Below, one piece after another: positions 23,201-36,296 of a stretch of 64,000 nucleotides of DNA (position 1 is the stretch's first letter; each line of letters starts with the position of its first letter). The notes beneath the pieces were generated by a model, which saw only the letters and a list, made by a program, of their open reading frames with translations, made no database searches and was not told the DNA's origin. The DNA is from Procambarus clarkii. Taxonomy: Eukaryota; Arthropoda; Malacostraca; Decapoda; Cambaridae. The stretch spans positions 30,436,529-30,500,528 of the forward strand of contig NC_091181.1 in the NCBI RefSeq assembly GCF_040958095.1, written 5' to 3'. Position numbers and translations under genes: made by a program.

Positions 23201-25470
23201 GCTTGCATCCTGCAACTCGCATTTTTACGTGTCTCACTCGGATGGTAGTAGCCCATATGTGTCTGCTAGGTCTTCGGGTGTTGGCCTACCTTGACTATTG
23301 GTTGGTGTGGGCTCCCAGCCAGTCTGCTTGTCTGCTAGCCAGGGATCTGGTTCTTTAAGCACCTTAAGAAGCACCTCAAGGTTTACCAGCTTGCTGGGCT
23401 CGGGTTCCTGGTTAATTGGCAGAAGTCCCAATTGGTTCTGTCCCAGGTTCTGACTTGGCTGGGCCTCGTATGAGATTCTCGGACATTGTCCATCTCTCTC
23501 CCTTCTGTGGCTCTGCTCTGGTTGCAGTCTGGCTTCAGTTGTTTTTGAGGGAGACCCAGGTCACTCAGGAGTTGCTCGAGCGGCTGTGCCGGTACTGTAT
23601 CTTCGGAGTCGCCACTTTTGCCGCACTTGCGATTGTTTGGTTTGCACCCTGGGGTCCTTGTGTAGGTTGCTGCATCACCAGCTTCCACTTTGGGTTTTTC
23701 GGGGTTCGGTCACTAGTTCGGGCAGGGGCGCTGGGGTAGTCCTTCGGCCAGGCTTACAGCACGGTGCGGGTGTTTGTGGTGGTGTGCTGGATTCAGCTTC
23801 CTTGGGGCTCTTTGATCTGGCTCCATTCGGACTGATCATTGTCTCAACCGTGAGGGGATCATTTTGGTTCATGGCTCTTTGGAGCCAGTCGCTTCAGGTA
23901 GCTCTTCTGCTGAGTTCTCGGGGTTTAGCTCTCCATGTTGTTTACAGTCAAGGCGTGTCCAACATTCTGGCAGAGATGGCCTGGCCCGTTTCGTTCCTCT
24001 TTCCACAGAGTGAACAGTCGACACCGCATCCTTCCTTTGCCTTTGTTGGATGTATGGGAAGCCGAAGGTGGACCCATTGAACATGGTGCCATTCCCTGAC
24101 TGCAAGTGTGTTGCTCCTGGTCCTGGCTCGCTTAAAATCCTATCAGGGGAGAGTTCTTCTCCTGGCTCCATGGTGTCTGGCCCAGCCTTGGTTTCAAGTG
24201 CTGCTTGCTCGGTGTCCGAACCCGAGCATCTTTACATGGCTCTGCCTCTACCAGCAAATCAGTTCAGTGAGGCACCTTGCTGGTACGCGTTACTGTTCCG
24301 TACTTCGTGTCTGGTCTTTCTGATGCGGGTGTATTGCTATTTCTATGGTCTTCAGGTGGCTTCTTTGATGGTATTCCACCTATGGTTGTCTTGGTGACAG
24401 CATGAAGTCTCTTGGCGGTCTTTCCATTATTTTCATTCTTTTCGAGGGTTTTCATCAATTTCGAACTAGGTTGTTTTGTTCTTTCTTTCATGCCTGGTTG
24501 AGGACTGGGTCGCGGGAACGTTGAATTTCGCTTCTATCGTGCGATGTTGGCGGAGCCGCTCTAGCTTGCATTCAGGGTGGATGTTACTTCTGCCCCTTTC
24601 TGCAAGAGTTCATGTGCGTTTTTACACCTCTGGCCTGCTCGTGGGCCACCTGAGCCTTCCTGGTCTTTGGACCGGGTTCTTTCTTTACTTCTCGTTTTGT
24701 GGCGGCCCCCTTTGGTTGGCGATTGTTTTTGGAAGGCCACAAACATTTTTGTGGCCTTCCAGAAAAGAAGTTGGCCTTTTTTTTTTTTTTTTTTTTGTAC
24801 TTGGAATCTTAGGCTCCAGTTGAGGAGCTTCAGGCTCTCCTCCGGTGCTGAGGGTTCTGTTCTTTTGGTCCGGGTGGTCATTTTGTTTGGCTGCAGGCTT
24901 CTCCTTCTTTTCTGGCAAAGAATGAGACAGCAGGGCATAACATGTTGTGTCTGGTGGCGGCTTTACGCCGCTACCTGCAGGCCACTGGTTCGGTGACAGT
25001 GGACAATCTTTGGGTGGATCCAGTTTCCCCGGGCTCATGTCTCAGGTTGTCCGCAGTGTCAAAAGTTCCAGCCAGCCTGTGGTCTACCCTCGTGTCAGTG
25101 AAATATGGAAGTATGCGGCGCTTGCCACGGTTTTTGGGAACATGTCTTGGGTTGACGTTCTTGGCGTGGGGGTTTTGGAGGTTGAATAGGGTCCTGGCTG
25201 CCAGATATCTAGTGAATGTTCCGGGCCCTTTCCGGCTTGATGCTGCAGCTGTCGGTCTCTTCTTTGACTTGAGCCCTTCTGTGTTGCTGCTTCTCTGGTA
25301 AGTCTCCGTTTTCTTTATCTTTTGGTAGTTAGCTTCAGGGAGCCGACTGGGCTACCCCAGAAAACTAATGTTGAATGTAATGGTGTTATTTTCTGGGCGA
25401 AGCCACAGAGGCTTCCTGACATTCCCTGTCGGTCAGTGTTTTTTGTTTTTTTACATAATGCCTAGAACTG
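20240..25470 (+). mobile_element. DIRS-type (tyrosine recombinase) retroelement, broken
   Basis: A fossil of a DIRS1-like element, ends approximate. Parts in order: a 5' non-coding leader; a gag-like region with a cysteine/histidine-rich start; a DIRS-type reverse transcriptase and RNase H region; a tyrosine-recombinase region; and a non-coding terminal block containing an imperfect palindrome built on AGGGAGCC and CCCAGAAA. The base composition (GC-rich, T-rich coding strand) stands out from the flanks. It lies at the same position as the unit 2 element, so one insertion was copied by the duplication. This copy is clearly broken, with about five or more breaks. DIRS elements of this kind are widespread in Decapoda. 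Confidence 0.85.
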
Positions 25471-25474
25471 ACGT

Positions 25475-25560
25475 GGTGAGCTTGAGTATGCCACTGCTTT
25501 TTAAGCTTGAGGATGCCACTCTTTTGTAAGCTCGAGGATGCCACTGCTTGGTAAGCTTTT
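25475..25560. repeat. 25-bp minisatellite, three copies
   Basis: Three copies of a GCTTGAGGATGCCACTGCTT plus TGTAA unit directly after the DIRS element. Unit 2 carries about ten copies at 45,356-45,610. Confidence 0.9.
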
Positions 25561-25839
25561 ATATATAATTGCACTGCATTCCTAAATCTGCAAACAGCAG
25601 AATGTTATTCAAGAAGCAGTGAGCATTAAGAATTGTACAGTATATTAATGAACAACACAAAGTAGCATGGTATGCTGGCATGCTCTGGTGACAGTTAATT
25701 TGTTTTCGATTTAGTGAAACTTTGTTTTGGTGGCCTAATACCAGAGCACTGTTTTGTATGGCACCGATGTTTGGCCATACAGTATAGTGTTTTAATCATG
25801 ACCCACATTTCAATGTAATTGTTTAAGTGTAATTAACTA

Positions 25840-26790
25840 AGTGTAGTTACAGGATGAGAGCTACGCTCGTGGTGTCCCGTCTTCCTAGTGCTCTGTCATA
25901 TAACGCTTTGAAACTACTGTACTGACAGTTTTGGCCTCCTCCACCTTCTCACTTAGCTTGTTCCAACTGTCTACCACTTTGTTTGCAAAAAAAACTTATT
26001 AATATTTTTTCAACATTTTTGTTTCCTTAACTTATCTTCTAGTTTTGGCATGTTTAACGCCTCTAGTCTCTCCTCGTAACTCATGTTTCTCGGTTCCGGA
26101 AGCCATTTTGTAGCATGCCATTGCATTTTTTCCAGGTTCCTTATGTTTTTGAGATATGAGCACCATACAACTGTTGCATATTCAAATTTTGGTCTCACAA
26201 AAGTCACGAACAGTTTCTTTAGCATTTCCCCATCCGTATACAGTAATTAAAAGCAAGTCTGACGTTGGAAAGCAACGCATACGCTCCTCTTACAATGTTC
26301 TAAAAGCGTTCCTCTGGCAACAGCTTACTATCCAAAATCACTCCTAGGTCTCGTTCCTTATTAGAGTTCTGTAATTTCTTTTCACATAATTTGTAAGTTG
26401 TGTGTGGTCTATTTTCTCTGAATCCACATTCCATAACTTGGCATTTATTCACATTGAATTCCATTTACCACTTCACGCTCCAAGCTCTTATTTTATGTAG
26501 ATCAATTTGAAGGGCATTACAATCATCTGTGTCTCCTATCTTCCCCAGTATCTTAGCATCATCCGCAAACATGTTCATATAATTCTGTGTTCATTCTGGT
26601 AAATCTTTTATGTAGACAGTGAATATTACTGGTGCAAGAACTGAACCCCTGTTGTACTCTGCTAATAACACTTTTCCAGTCAGATACATTGTCTCTGATT
26701 ACTGCCCTCATATCTATGGCAGAAATTTTTTCATCCATGTCAGAAGGGAAGGGTACTGTCAGGGGAAAGTGCCAAGCCATTAAACTACAA
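25840..26790 (-). mobile_element. CR1-like LINE remnant, RT palm and thumb
   Basis: On the minus strand the translation shows VIRDNVSDWKSVISRVQQGF near 26,660-26,720, an NMFADDAKILGKIGDTDDC-type catalytic block near 26,525-26,580, then MLKKLFVTFVRPKFEYATVV and YEERLEALNMPKLEDKLRK (26,010-26,225). These are RT motifs and the thumb region of a CR1-like LINE. Stops occur. It is shared with unit 2 (45,870-46,990) and so predates the duplication. It is the same family as 62,800-64,000. Confidence 0.85.
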
Positions 26791-26794
26791 CTGG

Positions 26795-27150
26795 GGGCCT
26801 CGACTTACGAATTTAATCCATTCCCAGAGATGGGTTATAAGTCGAAACAAATTTTCCCAAATAATGTAAATTGAATTAATCCATTCCACAGCCCCAAAAA
26901 TATTAACTTAAAAATACATTTTATACTGAATAACACTACAATACAGTATGTATAGCTTACTTTGAATGAGGACTCTTGTTGGCATCTGGAAGAAGGTGAG
27001 GAGGAGGGGAGGAGAAAAGGTGTTAGTGTTTGGAAGGGGAGTCCCCTTCCATTATAACATCAGGCAGTGATGACTTTTCTGGGATACTCTCTTTCCTACA
27101 TTTTGGCTGCATACCACTAGGACCTGCTTGTGGCTCACTGCTTGTTTTTC
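26795..27150 (+). mobile_element. Tigger-like DNA transposon fragment
   Basis: The left end CTGGGGGCCTCGACTTACGA, followed by AATTTAATCCATTCCCAGAG and a second GTCGAA motif, resembles the terminal region of Tigger-like elements (a GTCGA/TCGAC-bearing TIR and a repeated TTAATCC motif). Unit 2 has unrelated LINE sequence at this position, so the insertion or an accompanying deletion is unit-specific. The right end is not recognised. Confidence 0.5.
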
Positions 27151-28574
27151 TCACCAAAAACTTGTCTTAAGGACTGCACATCCACGTGAAAGTCAAAACA
27201 GAACAAAATAAATCAAATATTTGTTTTATCCAACAAATAATGCAAGTGCTATTTTTTTTTTTTTATTTTTTAGGCATGTGACTGAGTACTGGTGACCAGT
27301 CGAGTATCGTCAAAATATCTGTAGGCATTATTTATAGTAATGGTTACAAGCCAGACCTTATTCTTTGTTATATTTAAAGATGAATAATGATAAGTCATGT
27401 GTCCTAGTCTGTGTATAAAATGTCGATATTGATACAATGTGTAAATAGATAACAAAAGAGGCGTTTGTGATGCTCGGGGATTAGATAACATATACTGTAT
27501 ATAGTACAACCGTTGTTAGGATACACCGCCTACCTAATCATTTTATCTCTGAAGTGGTCAGATATCCTACTCATCAAAACCAGATATTGAATCAGTGAAT
27601 CTAAACAAAATTCAGCATTTAACTTTTCAGTTTCGAACATTGGACAAAAAGAGCATTCCATACAGATCAAGAACATTTATTCCTGTCATTTCTAGTCAAG
27701 TGCCCAATGATGAATTATAGACACCTAATAGGAAATAACTAGCATGAGGGGCTTTTACAGTGAAGTGCTTTATCTTTTCTAGGAGATGCCTCCAGCATTG
27801 TTAAGGCAATGTTCTAGTAGGTTTGCTTGTAGTTGTTTGGATAAGTTGATCATGGTGATGAGCCTGCAAAAAATGTCCTACCTGAATCCTTCAGTGAACT
27901 TGGGATCATGAATCTCGGTGAAATATCCGGTGTTTTGGTAGGATCTCTCCCACTAGTTCACTAGTTGCACTTCATAGGGTTAGAAATGCAGGCAGTGCAA
28001 TCTATCTGCATTACCTTACTGATCCCTACATCACCACATCTAACTGGGAGCATTGGTTGGTCCCATTGGACATTTTTCAGGGGGAAGGTTTGACACTTTC
28101 AGGAGTTTGCCATACTTTCTCAAATTTTTTGCTGTCAAAGTGTGTGCACTTAAAGAAATAGATAAACCTGCGCATGGCTGTACATCTAATTGTGAAGAGA
28201 TACAAAGCTTTGTGAATGCTCATAACACTTGTTCGTTCTTCCATCCTCCTCAGGTCGCTTAGTTTTTCTTTAACTCGACACATTCTGTTAATGGAAGTTT
28301 GCACTGGGTTAAAACAAAAAAATTATATACTGTACTATAGTAAAATTAGTGCAAAAGAAAGAATAAATGTTTTAAATAATTCTGCTAACCTTGTATCCAT
28401 TATCTTATCTTTTTCAGGAACATTTCTGAGCTGAAATAATGTACTGAACAAACTAAGCAAGAATCTATGTAACAACAGGAAGAAAAGTTATTCTGATTCA
28501 TTAAAACTGAAAATATTTGCATTGTATATCTTTTAGTACAATAATACTCTACACACTTCATTACGAGATACAGT
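27151..28574. other. Upstream region of CTBS, no gene seen
   Basis: The 1.4 kb before the CTBS start is shared with unit 2 (47,100-48,507). A minus-strand ORF (28,077-28,304) has a diverged twin at 47,966-48,232, but the two differ in length and frame and show no domain. Their resemblance follows from the duplication. A CTBS promoter should lie here, but no core element is convincing. An untranslated first exon cannot be excluded. Confidence 0.4.
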
Positions 28575-31500
28575 ATGGCCAGTTTACATCAAATATGTGT
28601 AATGATACTGGGTACCTTTTCCTGTGTCAGTGGAGGACTTCATTCCTTCACTGCAGGAAACACTGATCAGGATTATTCTCCACTACACAAGTTAAGAGAC
28701 ACTAGTCTCCCCTGTTTGTGTAGTAATCCGTTACTCTGCATGCCACTTGGGAAAGCTGTTCAAAGACATCCTTTGGCTCCACATGTTCAAGAATTCTTAA
28801 GAAAATCTCAGGAAAAGGAAGTAAGTATAACATAATATAAGTTTAATATTTTTTTTTACAATACATGTATGGTAATTTTGTGGCTTGTACAAAGGTGCAC
28901 CGGTTTTCAACTCTTGCCAAAAAAATATACGAAATGTTGCCATAACAAAAGTAGTATGCAAAAGACAGCTAATGCTAATGCAATTGTAAGGATATATTAT
29001 TGTTGTTTTTATAAATGTTTGGCTTAAAGTTACTGTCAATGTTTCCAAACTCAACCATTTTCATTTCAAAACACACAGTGATGAAAACCTTAAAAATCAT
29101 TAACAAGTAACCTAATTAAAAAAAGTACAACTTTCAGAGTGCCCTGTGCAGTACAGTGGTTAAAGCTCATATTTGAACACATTATGCTGCTGTTTCCATA
29201 GATATATAGCAGTGATTACTTGTCAAGTCAGACTCATGACATTTGGACTCGACATGCAGCACTGATTCAATACAATAACCTACTAGCATCATGGGGTTCC
29301 CCTTCATGGACCTTGTAGAGGCTCTACAGAGGCACCAGAGACTGAATCAATCTGGCTATGATAACAGATATTCAGAAAGTTTCTCAATCCCAGGCTTAGC
29401 CAACTCTACAAGTTACTTTCCCACTGTAATGTCAGTTTTCGTGCCCGTGAAAGGGAAGTAGGGTAAACGTTTACCAGGCTTACTACAGTGTGAGCTAAGC
29501 ACTCCTACCTCATTCCTTCTAATAGCTGATGATTCAGGGACCAAACTCTTAAGCCTCCTTTTCCATCGTACTACTTGAAATAATAATGCATTAATTTTTT
29601 TTAACACAAATGTACATACATGTGATACATGAACATACGTAAGACAAGTACAATGCATAAAGCTAACAATGTGCAGTACATTTCAGGTATAACTTAAGAT
29701 AATATAGTTAGGTTGGTTAAAGGTTTGATTAGGTAGACAATACTAACAAAAAGAATGCTAACATAAAGGTTGTTCAAGCATTTAGTAAATGATATACAGT
29801 ACAGCTTTTAGGGAAGGTATAGCATAAAAAGAAGAAAATGAACAGGTGTAATTAGGAAACACACTGTACTTAGGTCTGGGAACATTATTGATGTTTGGAG
29901 ACGCCAGACCCTGAACCCTTCCCTACTTAACATTGCACACTGTTGTGATGACACTCCTGATTTTAATCAGGAGAGGCTGGAATGCTAAACATGAATCGGA
30001 GAGCGTTCTCTGAACGTCCTCCTCGGATAAAATCAGACTGCAAACTGGGCAAGAATGTAGCAGCAAAATTGTGAGCAATGATTCTTAATAGATGTGCGGC
30101 ACTGCTAATCCACTGCCAAGGAAGAAAACCATTGCCTCTTGCTGTAAGTTAGTATCTAGTAGTCTAGACTGATTCAGGCTTAGGTCCTTGCAGATAACCA
30201 GTGTGTTCAAGCATACTTGTCTCATAAGAGCTCCCACTGCTAATGATCTAGTAGATCACCAACACTGGGATCTACCAGTAGATCTGAACTTTACTGTTCA
30301 CTCAGGTAGAGTTCAAAGTAGCAATTCAGCTACTGCCACCCTAGGGTAACGAAGGTCAACACTTGGCCAAGGTAGTGCCCAAGGGTATCGAAGGTCAACA
30401 CTTAGCTTCAGAATTAGTCCCAGTTTGCCCATCTGCCATGGGTGCGGTCAGGATGTGAGGTTGCGGGGGAAGAGTATGACCTAACTTGTAGGGTTGCTGC
30501 TACCTAGTTTGAATTGGGAGTACTGTACATACTTGTCAGTAGGTTTTTTATTTGTGGATTGGCTATACAGTATTGAGCTACTTTTGGCAGTCATATGCAA
30601 TATGACTGAGACATAATTACCCTTGGCTTGAGTATACGTACATCTATCTGAAAACATCTTATAATGGTACTGTATGATATACATAGTCCTGTTAGCATCA
30701 GTGCTGCTGCACTTTTCACTGCAAAGATCACATATCTATGGGAGCAACAGTATAATGTAGCACAGAAACTCTATTAATATTCTTATATTTATATTTTTCA
30801 AATTTAGGTTTTTGCCTTTGTGCTTGATTGTGATCCATCTGTTTGGGGAAAATTCAACTGGTCTAAACTGTCAACTATTGCTCTTGCTGGCTTCTATGAT
30901 CTGGACCTTCTTTGTCATGCACACGAACATGGAGTCAAAGTTGTTAGATTGGGTAAGGATTTTCTTGGATTCTCATGCCACATATTTTTGCCCTGATGCT
31001 CTTACATCTTTCCTGTCTTGGGTGAGGATCATGTAGTGTATGTTGAAAAGGAGTGCTTCCTTATGTTTTTACTCAAAAGCACTTCTGTTGATAACCAAGA
31101 CTACCTGCTACTGCCTGCTATTCCTCCCATCAGATCAAATCTCTATGAATATACTGAATAATATACTGTAGTATTACTGTATAGTACTGTATAAATAAAT
31201 TGTCCATACTGTACTTATTTCATGTCTGATGCAACTTTTACATGAAACAGGTAACATCCCTACAAGTGATCTTCCTAATGCTACGGCACGCCATAATTGG
31301 GTAAAATTACAAGTTAGTGATGCTGCTTTGAATTTCTTAGATGGAATTAACATAGACTTTGAAGATGTTATTAATCCAGACTCTCCTGAACAAGAAGGAC
31401 TAACTAATCTGGTGCAAGAAACAGCAGAAATGTTTCACACAGCTTTACCTGGGTCACAGGTTAGTGGAAAGATTTAATCATGATCTTGTAATTTATCTTG

Positions 31501-34500
31501 AACAATCACAGGAGAGCTGTATTTAAGGTTGCTCTCACTCCTGAGCTTATTGCTTATCCCAGATATATCTGAGATCAGCCATTTACATAAGTTGGTAACT
31601 CTTATTTCATCACTTAAACTTAGTAATTGAATTTGGGTATATAGTAGTACTGTATTGCTTAGGGAGAGGAATACGCTTTGTGAATGATGATAAACTTATC
31701 TCCGAGAAGGTATTTTACATAGCACTCCCACTTGCACTATTATACATAGCACTCCAAATTTCAAAGTAGAAACAATGTTCTGGTTGCTGCTGGTTCCACT
31801 GGATATTTACATAAAATTTCTGGCCAGTCTAGTGGGCTTATTATTATTATCACCACCACCATCATGATCAACAAAAACAGGAATTTCTTTACATTCAACA
31901 TTGGTTTTTTTTTGTATGTGGAACCAATTACCACATAACATAATAGAAGATGGATCCTTTGATTGTTTCAAGAGTAGGTTAGACATACAGTGTACTGTAT
32001 ATGAATGAGTTTGAGTGGATATAAATAGGAGCTGCCTCGTGTGGGCCAAAAGGGCTTCAGCAGTCTTCTCGATTCTTATGTTCTAGAATCTAGATGGTTC
32101 AGCACTTTTGTTTTTTCTGGTAACTCTTGGATATTTTAGACTTAAAATTTTAGTGATTATATTTTTAAAACTCGCTCATCAATAATTACAGTGTACTATT
32201 TAGCATCTCTATACTTGTATTTAGCTTTATTGAATACATTAATTTTCCAGGAACAATTTATCATAGAATATATAAATTTATATATTTTTAAAGTTCTCAC
32301 AATTGCAGGTATCATTTGATGTTGCATGGTCTGCAAATGGGATTGATGGAAGATATTATGACTACAAATCAATTGCAAACTACAGTGATCTTATTTTCAT
32401 CATGGCATATGATGAGCAAAGTCAGATATTTGATGGCCCGTGTACTGCTAGGTAAATATGATGCTGACTGGATTTATAAACTTAATACTGTATATCATAT
32501 TTTGACACCAGTTTAAATACACATCATCTACATCAACCATTTATAACTAAACATTAGAGGGTACTGTATCATTATGTATTGTACACATGGATGACAAACC
32601 CGTCGATAGTTTCAAAGGGTCATATGACAGAGCACTGGGAAGACAGGACACCACGTGTGTAACTCATCCTATAACTTCACTTATGCAGTTACCGAAGTGT
32701 AATTACCTTATCTTATTGAATCGCCTTCACTAGCATGTAAACTGTTTGTGTAGATGTTAATTTTAAAATATCACATTTTGCGGGAAGAGTTTTCCCCAGG
32801 GATGTTTAACAAGTGTTGTTGTTGTCAACACTTGTTAAAGTATTGGCAGGAGGAAATTTTAAGCTGTAATGCAGCTCAATTGATCCTGAATTTAATGTGT
32901 AGCAAAGAAGTTTTCCTTGGAGTTCCCAAAGTACTGGAATAATTTGTTTATACAGTACTATATATCAATTCATTTGTAAATGTTTCATTTGTGTATGTCA
33001 ACTTGATCTTAAATAATTCTGTTCTTAATATTTGTGTAAACATTACTTAACTGCAAAATACAGTGTAGTAGCCTTAATTTTAAAGGTGAGAGTATGATAT
33101 GTATTCTTAATTGTTCATCTTGATTTGGTTTCCTGTTGTTTGGAGACAGAAAGCATATATATTATACAGTACTTAAACCTATTGAGGTCCACCTAGGCCA
33201 TATATTGACTTTCCCCAGAATGCACTTCACAAAAATTTTCTAACTTCTGGGTTCCAGTTTTAGTGCTAAGTGAACAAAGGCATCAGGGAAGAGAAAATGT
33301 CCCCAACTCTGTCCTACAAGCAGAAATCGAACCCAAAACCCTCGGTTATGAGTTGATGTAGACAACTCGGCTTTTGTATAACATAAACAATTTATTCTGA
33401 GTAAAGACCAAGTTATGTCAGATTTACATTGATATTAATAAGTACAATCAACTATGTGTTCAGAGCAATAAAGTGGGAGGAGATTGGGTTGGAAACCAAT
33501 CATCTCCTATTTCCTTCCCACAAAAGGTTTAGTGCCTCCTAAGCCCTTTCAAGAGAGAGAGAACCAGATTCAGGTCCTGGCTACTGGTAGGCAAGAAAGG
33601 GGGAGGGCGTCTCGGAGGCCTAATGCATCTCCCCAAGACATGGTTGGGCAAAAACTTACCTTGGGAGGCTACTGAGAGCCCCACCAGAAAAAGACATTTT
33701 ATTACATTCAATTCTTGATTTTAGCAGGTCATCTTGTGTAGCCATTTCACTCAAATTCTTACCCAGAAGAAACTTAGGCCTACCTTTTATTTTTTTGCAA
33801 CTTGTAATGATAAGAGCTAGGTAAAAAATGTATTTAACTGCTTTGAGGATTATTAGCACTATTAGGATCAACAGTTTGTTGGTCTTGAGTTTCATGATGG
33901 CCTCATTAACCATTGTCTAGTGCCTGTCTTGCATGTGTAGGCTAATGTTAGTATTTTATGAATTTGAGTTTAATATTTATGTTGTCTTAGACCAAACTCT
34001 GGCATCTACAAGACAGCCCAAGGCATACAGACATACTTGGATCTTGACATTCCTGCAGCGAAGATGGTCTTAGGAGTACCTTGGTATGGTTACAACTATC
34101 CTTGCATTTCATTAGATCAGGTAAGACTTACTTTTTATCTACTGCTCCATTGTGAAGAATTAACATTTTATTTTGATATTTACATTTTTTGCATTTGTCA
34201 GTCAATAATGATATTATATTCATTGTGATGTTTTCTAACATGCATGTCGCAGTCTCGGTTCTGTCATTTTTCTATTAAATTTTGACAGTAGGAATTTAAT
34301 TTTGTGCATGTTAGTTTAAAAACAAGACTAATTAGAATATATATACAGTATTTTTTGTCTACATTTTTGTGTCTTCTCTTTTCAGTTTATTTATTTCATT
34401 AAAAATGAATTTATGATTTTTTTACATACAGTGTTTGCAGTTAGCAATTTTTTTTTTCAGAATGACACTTGCTTCATTGAAGAAATCCCATTTCGAGGAG

Positions 34501-35172
34501 CTAACTGCAGCGATGCAGCTGGAACCCAGTATCCATATAGCTACATGGTTGCAACACTTGAGGAATTCAATGCAACTTATCATTGGGAAGAAAGCTCATT
34601 GACCCCATGGTATAACATCAAGGTAGGCACAGAGCATTTTGTGAAGACTCTGGTCAGCCGTTTAATTTAGAAATTTGTAGGATTTCTCATTCACTCTTAT
34701 TCTCATGTACTGTATTCTTAAATTTCCTAATACTTTCTCATTCTCATTCAGTTTACATCCATAGTTCGGGATTTTTCCTCAATTGCTTTCTCGTCTCTCC
34801 AAGCACTTCCTCTCAATCTTGCAACCCCACACACCAGCTTAACATTCTCTCTATACCTCCCACACATCATCAAGATTTATATACATAAATCTACTTATGG
34901 TATAAATTTATCAATTCGTCTTTCTGTGAACCGCCATCCATAATGATATCACATAGAGGGTGATATTTCACTACTCCTTTTTTTTTTAGGATAAGAATGG
35001 TCAAGCACGTCAGATGCGATATGATGATGGACAAAGTCTCCTCTACAAGTACATGCTGGCCATAATGACTGGGATGCGTGGTGTAGGCATGTGGACTGCC
35101 AACTTTCTGGATTATTCTGAAACAGATGAAGCCATTGCTCAACAAGAGTTGATGTGGAGCTTATTACCATAA
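28575..35172 (+). CDS. CTBS: Di-N-acetylchitobiase (GH18), seven exons, intact copy
   Basis: Exons: 28575-28820, 30808-30952, 31251-31459, 32309-32451, 33991-34120, 34461-34622, 34990-35172, all with GT-AG introns. The exons join without a break into 406 codons (405 residues; human CTBS has 385). CTBS is a lysosomal glycosidase that removes GlcNAc from the reducing end of chitobiose cores during N-glycan degradation; in a crustacean it might also act on chitin oligomers. The N-terminal hydrophobic stretch (ICVMILGTFSCVSG) fits a signal peptide. The GH18 catalytic motif DGINIDFE is at residues 161-168, with Glu168 as the expected acid. Other family landmarks are MAYDEQSQ, LGVPWYGYNYPC, RGANCSDAAGTQ and GMWTANFLDYS. 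The start ATG precedes the signal peptide and has no upstream in-frame alternative nearby. AATAAA follows at about 35,350. Transposon debris fills the introns. A decayed paralogue lies at 48,508-62,081. Confidence 0.95.
31830..32095 (+). mobile_element. LINE 3' tail in CTBS intron 3
   Basis: The translation across 31,945-32,090 recalls a LINE C terminus (GSFDCFKSRLDI, then NEFEWI and GAASCGPKGL). The nucleotide block GGATATAAATAGGAGCTGCC is shared with 52,560-52,815 (its paralogue) and 38,890-38,975. A short (TTA)n/(CAC)n tract precedes it. 5'-truncated and broken. Confidence 0.65.
33255..33365 (-). repeat. SINE fragment, inverted
   Basis: AAGTGAACAAAGGCATCAGG, then GAAATCGAACCCAAAACCCT contains an inverted box B (reverse complement GGGTTCGATTTC) and the SINE body seen at 62,600-62,782. 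The unit 2 counterpart (58,440-58,625) carries an extra insert. Confidence 0.6.
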
Positions 35173-35389
35173 ATAGTTATAGGTTTAATGTTTATTTCTA
35201 AAAATTTTATGCCACATTCCTTCTGGAAATTATACTTCCTGAAATTTATGGTCTCGTGTGACACTCCTGGCATCTTAAATGATTATGGTGAAAGAGATCA
35301 TTCAGAAAAATAATTAATACTGTATCTATTATGTTTGATTATCTTTTTAAAATAAAAACCATGTGGTATTTTTCAGTACTTGCTGGTAG

Positions 35390-35760
35390 CTCAACCCGTC
35401 CTCTTACTAATTAGTATGTTGCTTTTCGCTCGTATGCGCGTTAATGCCAAAAATAGTCATAATAGAAAATTAAATTGGCTCACGAAATTGACGTACTGTC
35501 CTGTTTTCTGTTTTGGGTCTTCCGGCTTACTTGGTTAGGTCAAGAGAGGACATTTTAAATTAACTGCTTTCATGACGTTTTGAAACCTTAGGAGAATTTC
35601 CTGCTCTCCAAACCTACCAAGGACCCAAGACTTGCTGCTTTTGGTTCATTTCATTTGGAAAATTAGTTTTAATTTTTTTTTTTTTAATTCCAATATGGCA
35701 ATTTTTGGACGTAGTGCACTTGAGCGAAAAGTGACGTAATTTGTAAGAGGATGGTCTGGG
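35390..35760 (+). mobile_element. Complete MITE with 3-bp target duplication
   Basis: The 371-bp element has terminal inverted repeats CTCAACCCGTCCTCTTAC at the left and, in reverse complement, CCCAGACCATCCTCTTAC at the right, followed by a shared CTTTTCGCTC motif. TAG flanks both sides (35,387-35,389 and 35,761-35,763). Unit 2 has the uninterrupted site CTGGTAGTCACATGCTGTAT near 62,300. A 3-bp target duplication suggests the PIF/Harbinger group, though TAG is not its usual TWA target. No ORF. Confidence 0.85.
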
Positions 35761-35763
35761 TAG

Positions 35764-36296
35764 CCTGTATGACAGAGTAGGTAAACACGAGTACACTTGA
35801 TAGTTGTATTCAGTCGAGGATATTAGCATCTGCTCTTCAAATATTTAGAAAATATTAAGAAATACAATTTCTTAGCAGGCAGAATTCTTTTTTTTCAGGT
35901 TCTAGGGAATTTTTAATTAGGTCTGTCTCATTCAATGTATGAGAATTGTGGAGATGTGATACTGCTACTTTACAAAGTAAAAGTATTGTAATATTGTGTA
36001 AGTACACTGGCATATATTATACAATTATTTGACCAAGATGATTATACAGTAGTTTGCAGGAGCTTACATGTAATATTTTATTACTTAGGTTATGATTAAC
36101 ACTAAATATTTGTAATTTCAAATTTAATCCGTGTAATCTGTGATATTTGAATCTTGATAGTAAATAATAGTGTTTATTATATGGTTTTATTGCCCGTTAA
36201 AACAATGTTATAGCAGTTTTTTTTTCCTATCATTGTTTTCATCAGTAGTGATACATACTGTACTATATTTCCAGTAAAAATGCTTGTTATTAACAT
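35764..36296. other. Spacer between duplication units, no gene seen
   Basis: About 520 bp of AT-rich DNA separates the last unit 1 sequence from the first unit 2 sequence. No match is apparent at the far edge of unit 2 or before unit 1. It may be original unit 1 tail since lost from unit 2, where a SINE and LINE now lie, or filler at the junction. Confidence 0.5.

Larger units (their letters stand above)
17471..35775 (+). repeat. Large tandem segmental duplication, unit 1
   Basis: Homology with unit 2 begins at TAATATATAAATA-CAGTATA (17,471; counterpart 36,297) and is traceable through LINE scraps, the minisatellite near 19,000, the DIRS element, the 25-bp minisatellite, the CR1-like remnant and all seven CTBS exons and introns. 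It ends at CTGTATGACA about 35,766-35,775 (counterpart about 62,303-62,312). Exons differ by about 1%, introns visibly more. A MITE, a Tigger-like fragment and a LINE RT fragment are specific to this unit or lost from the other. Confidence 0.9.

Noticed and set aside
28077-28304. Minus-strand ORF with a look-alike at 47,966-48,232
   Set aside because: Both lie in duplicated DNA, differ in length and frame, and show no domain or splice context; similarity reflects the duplication.
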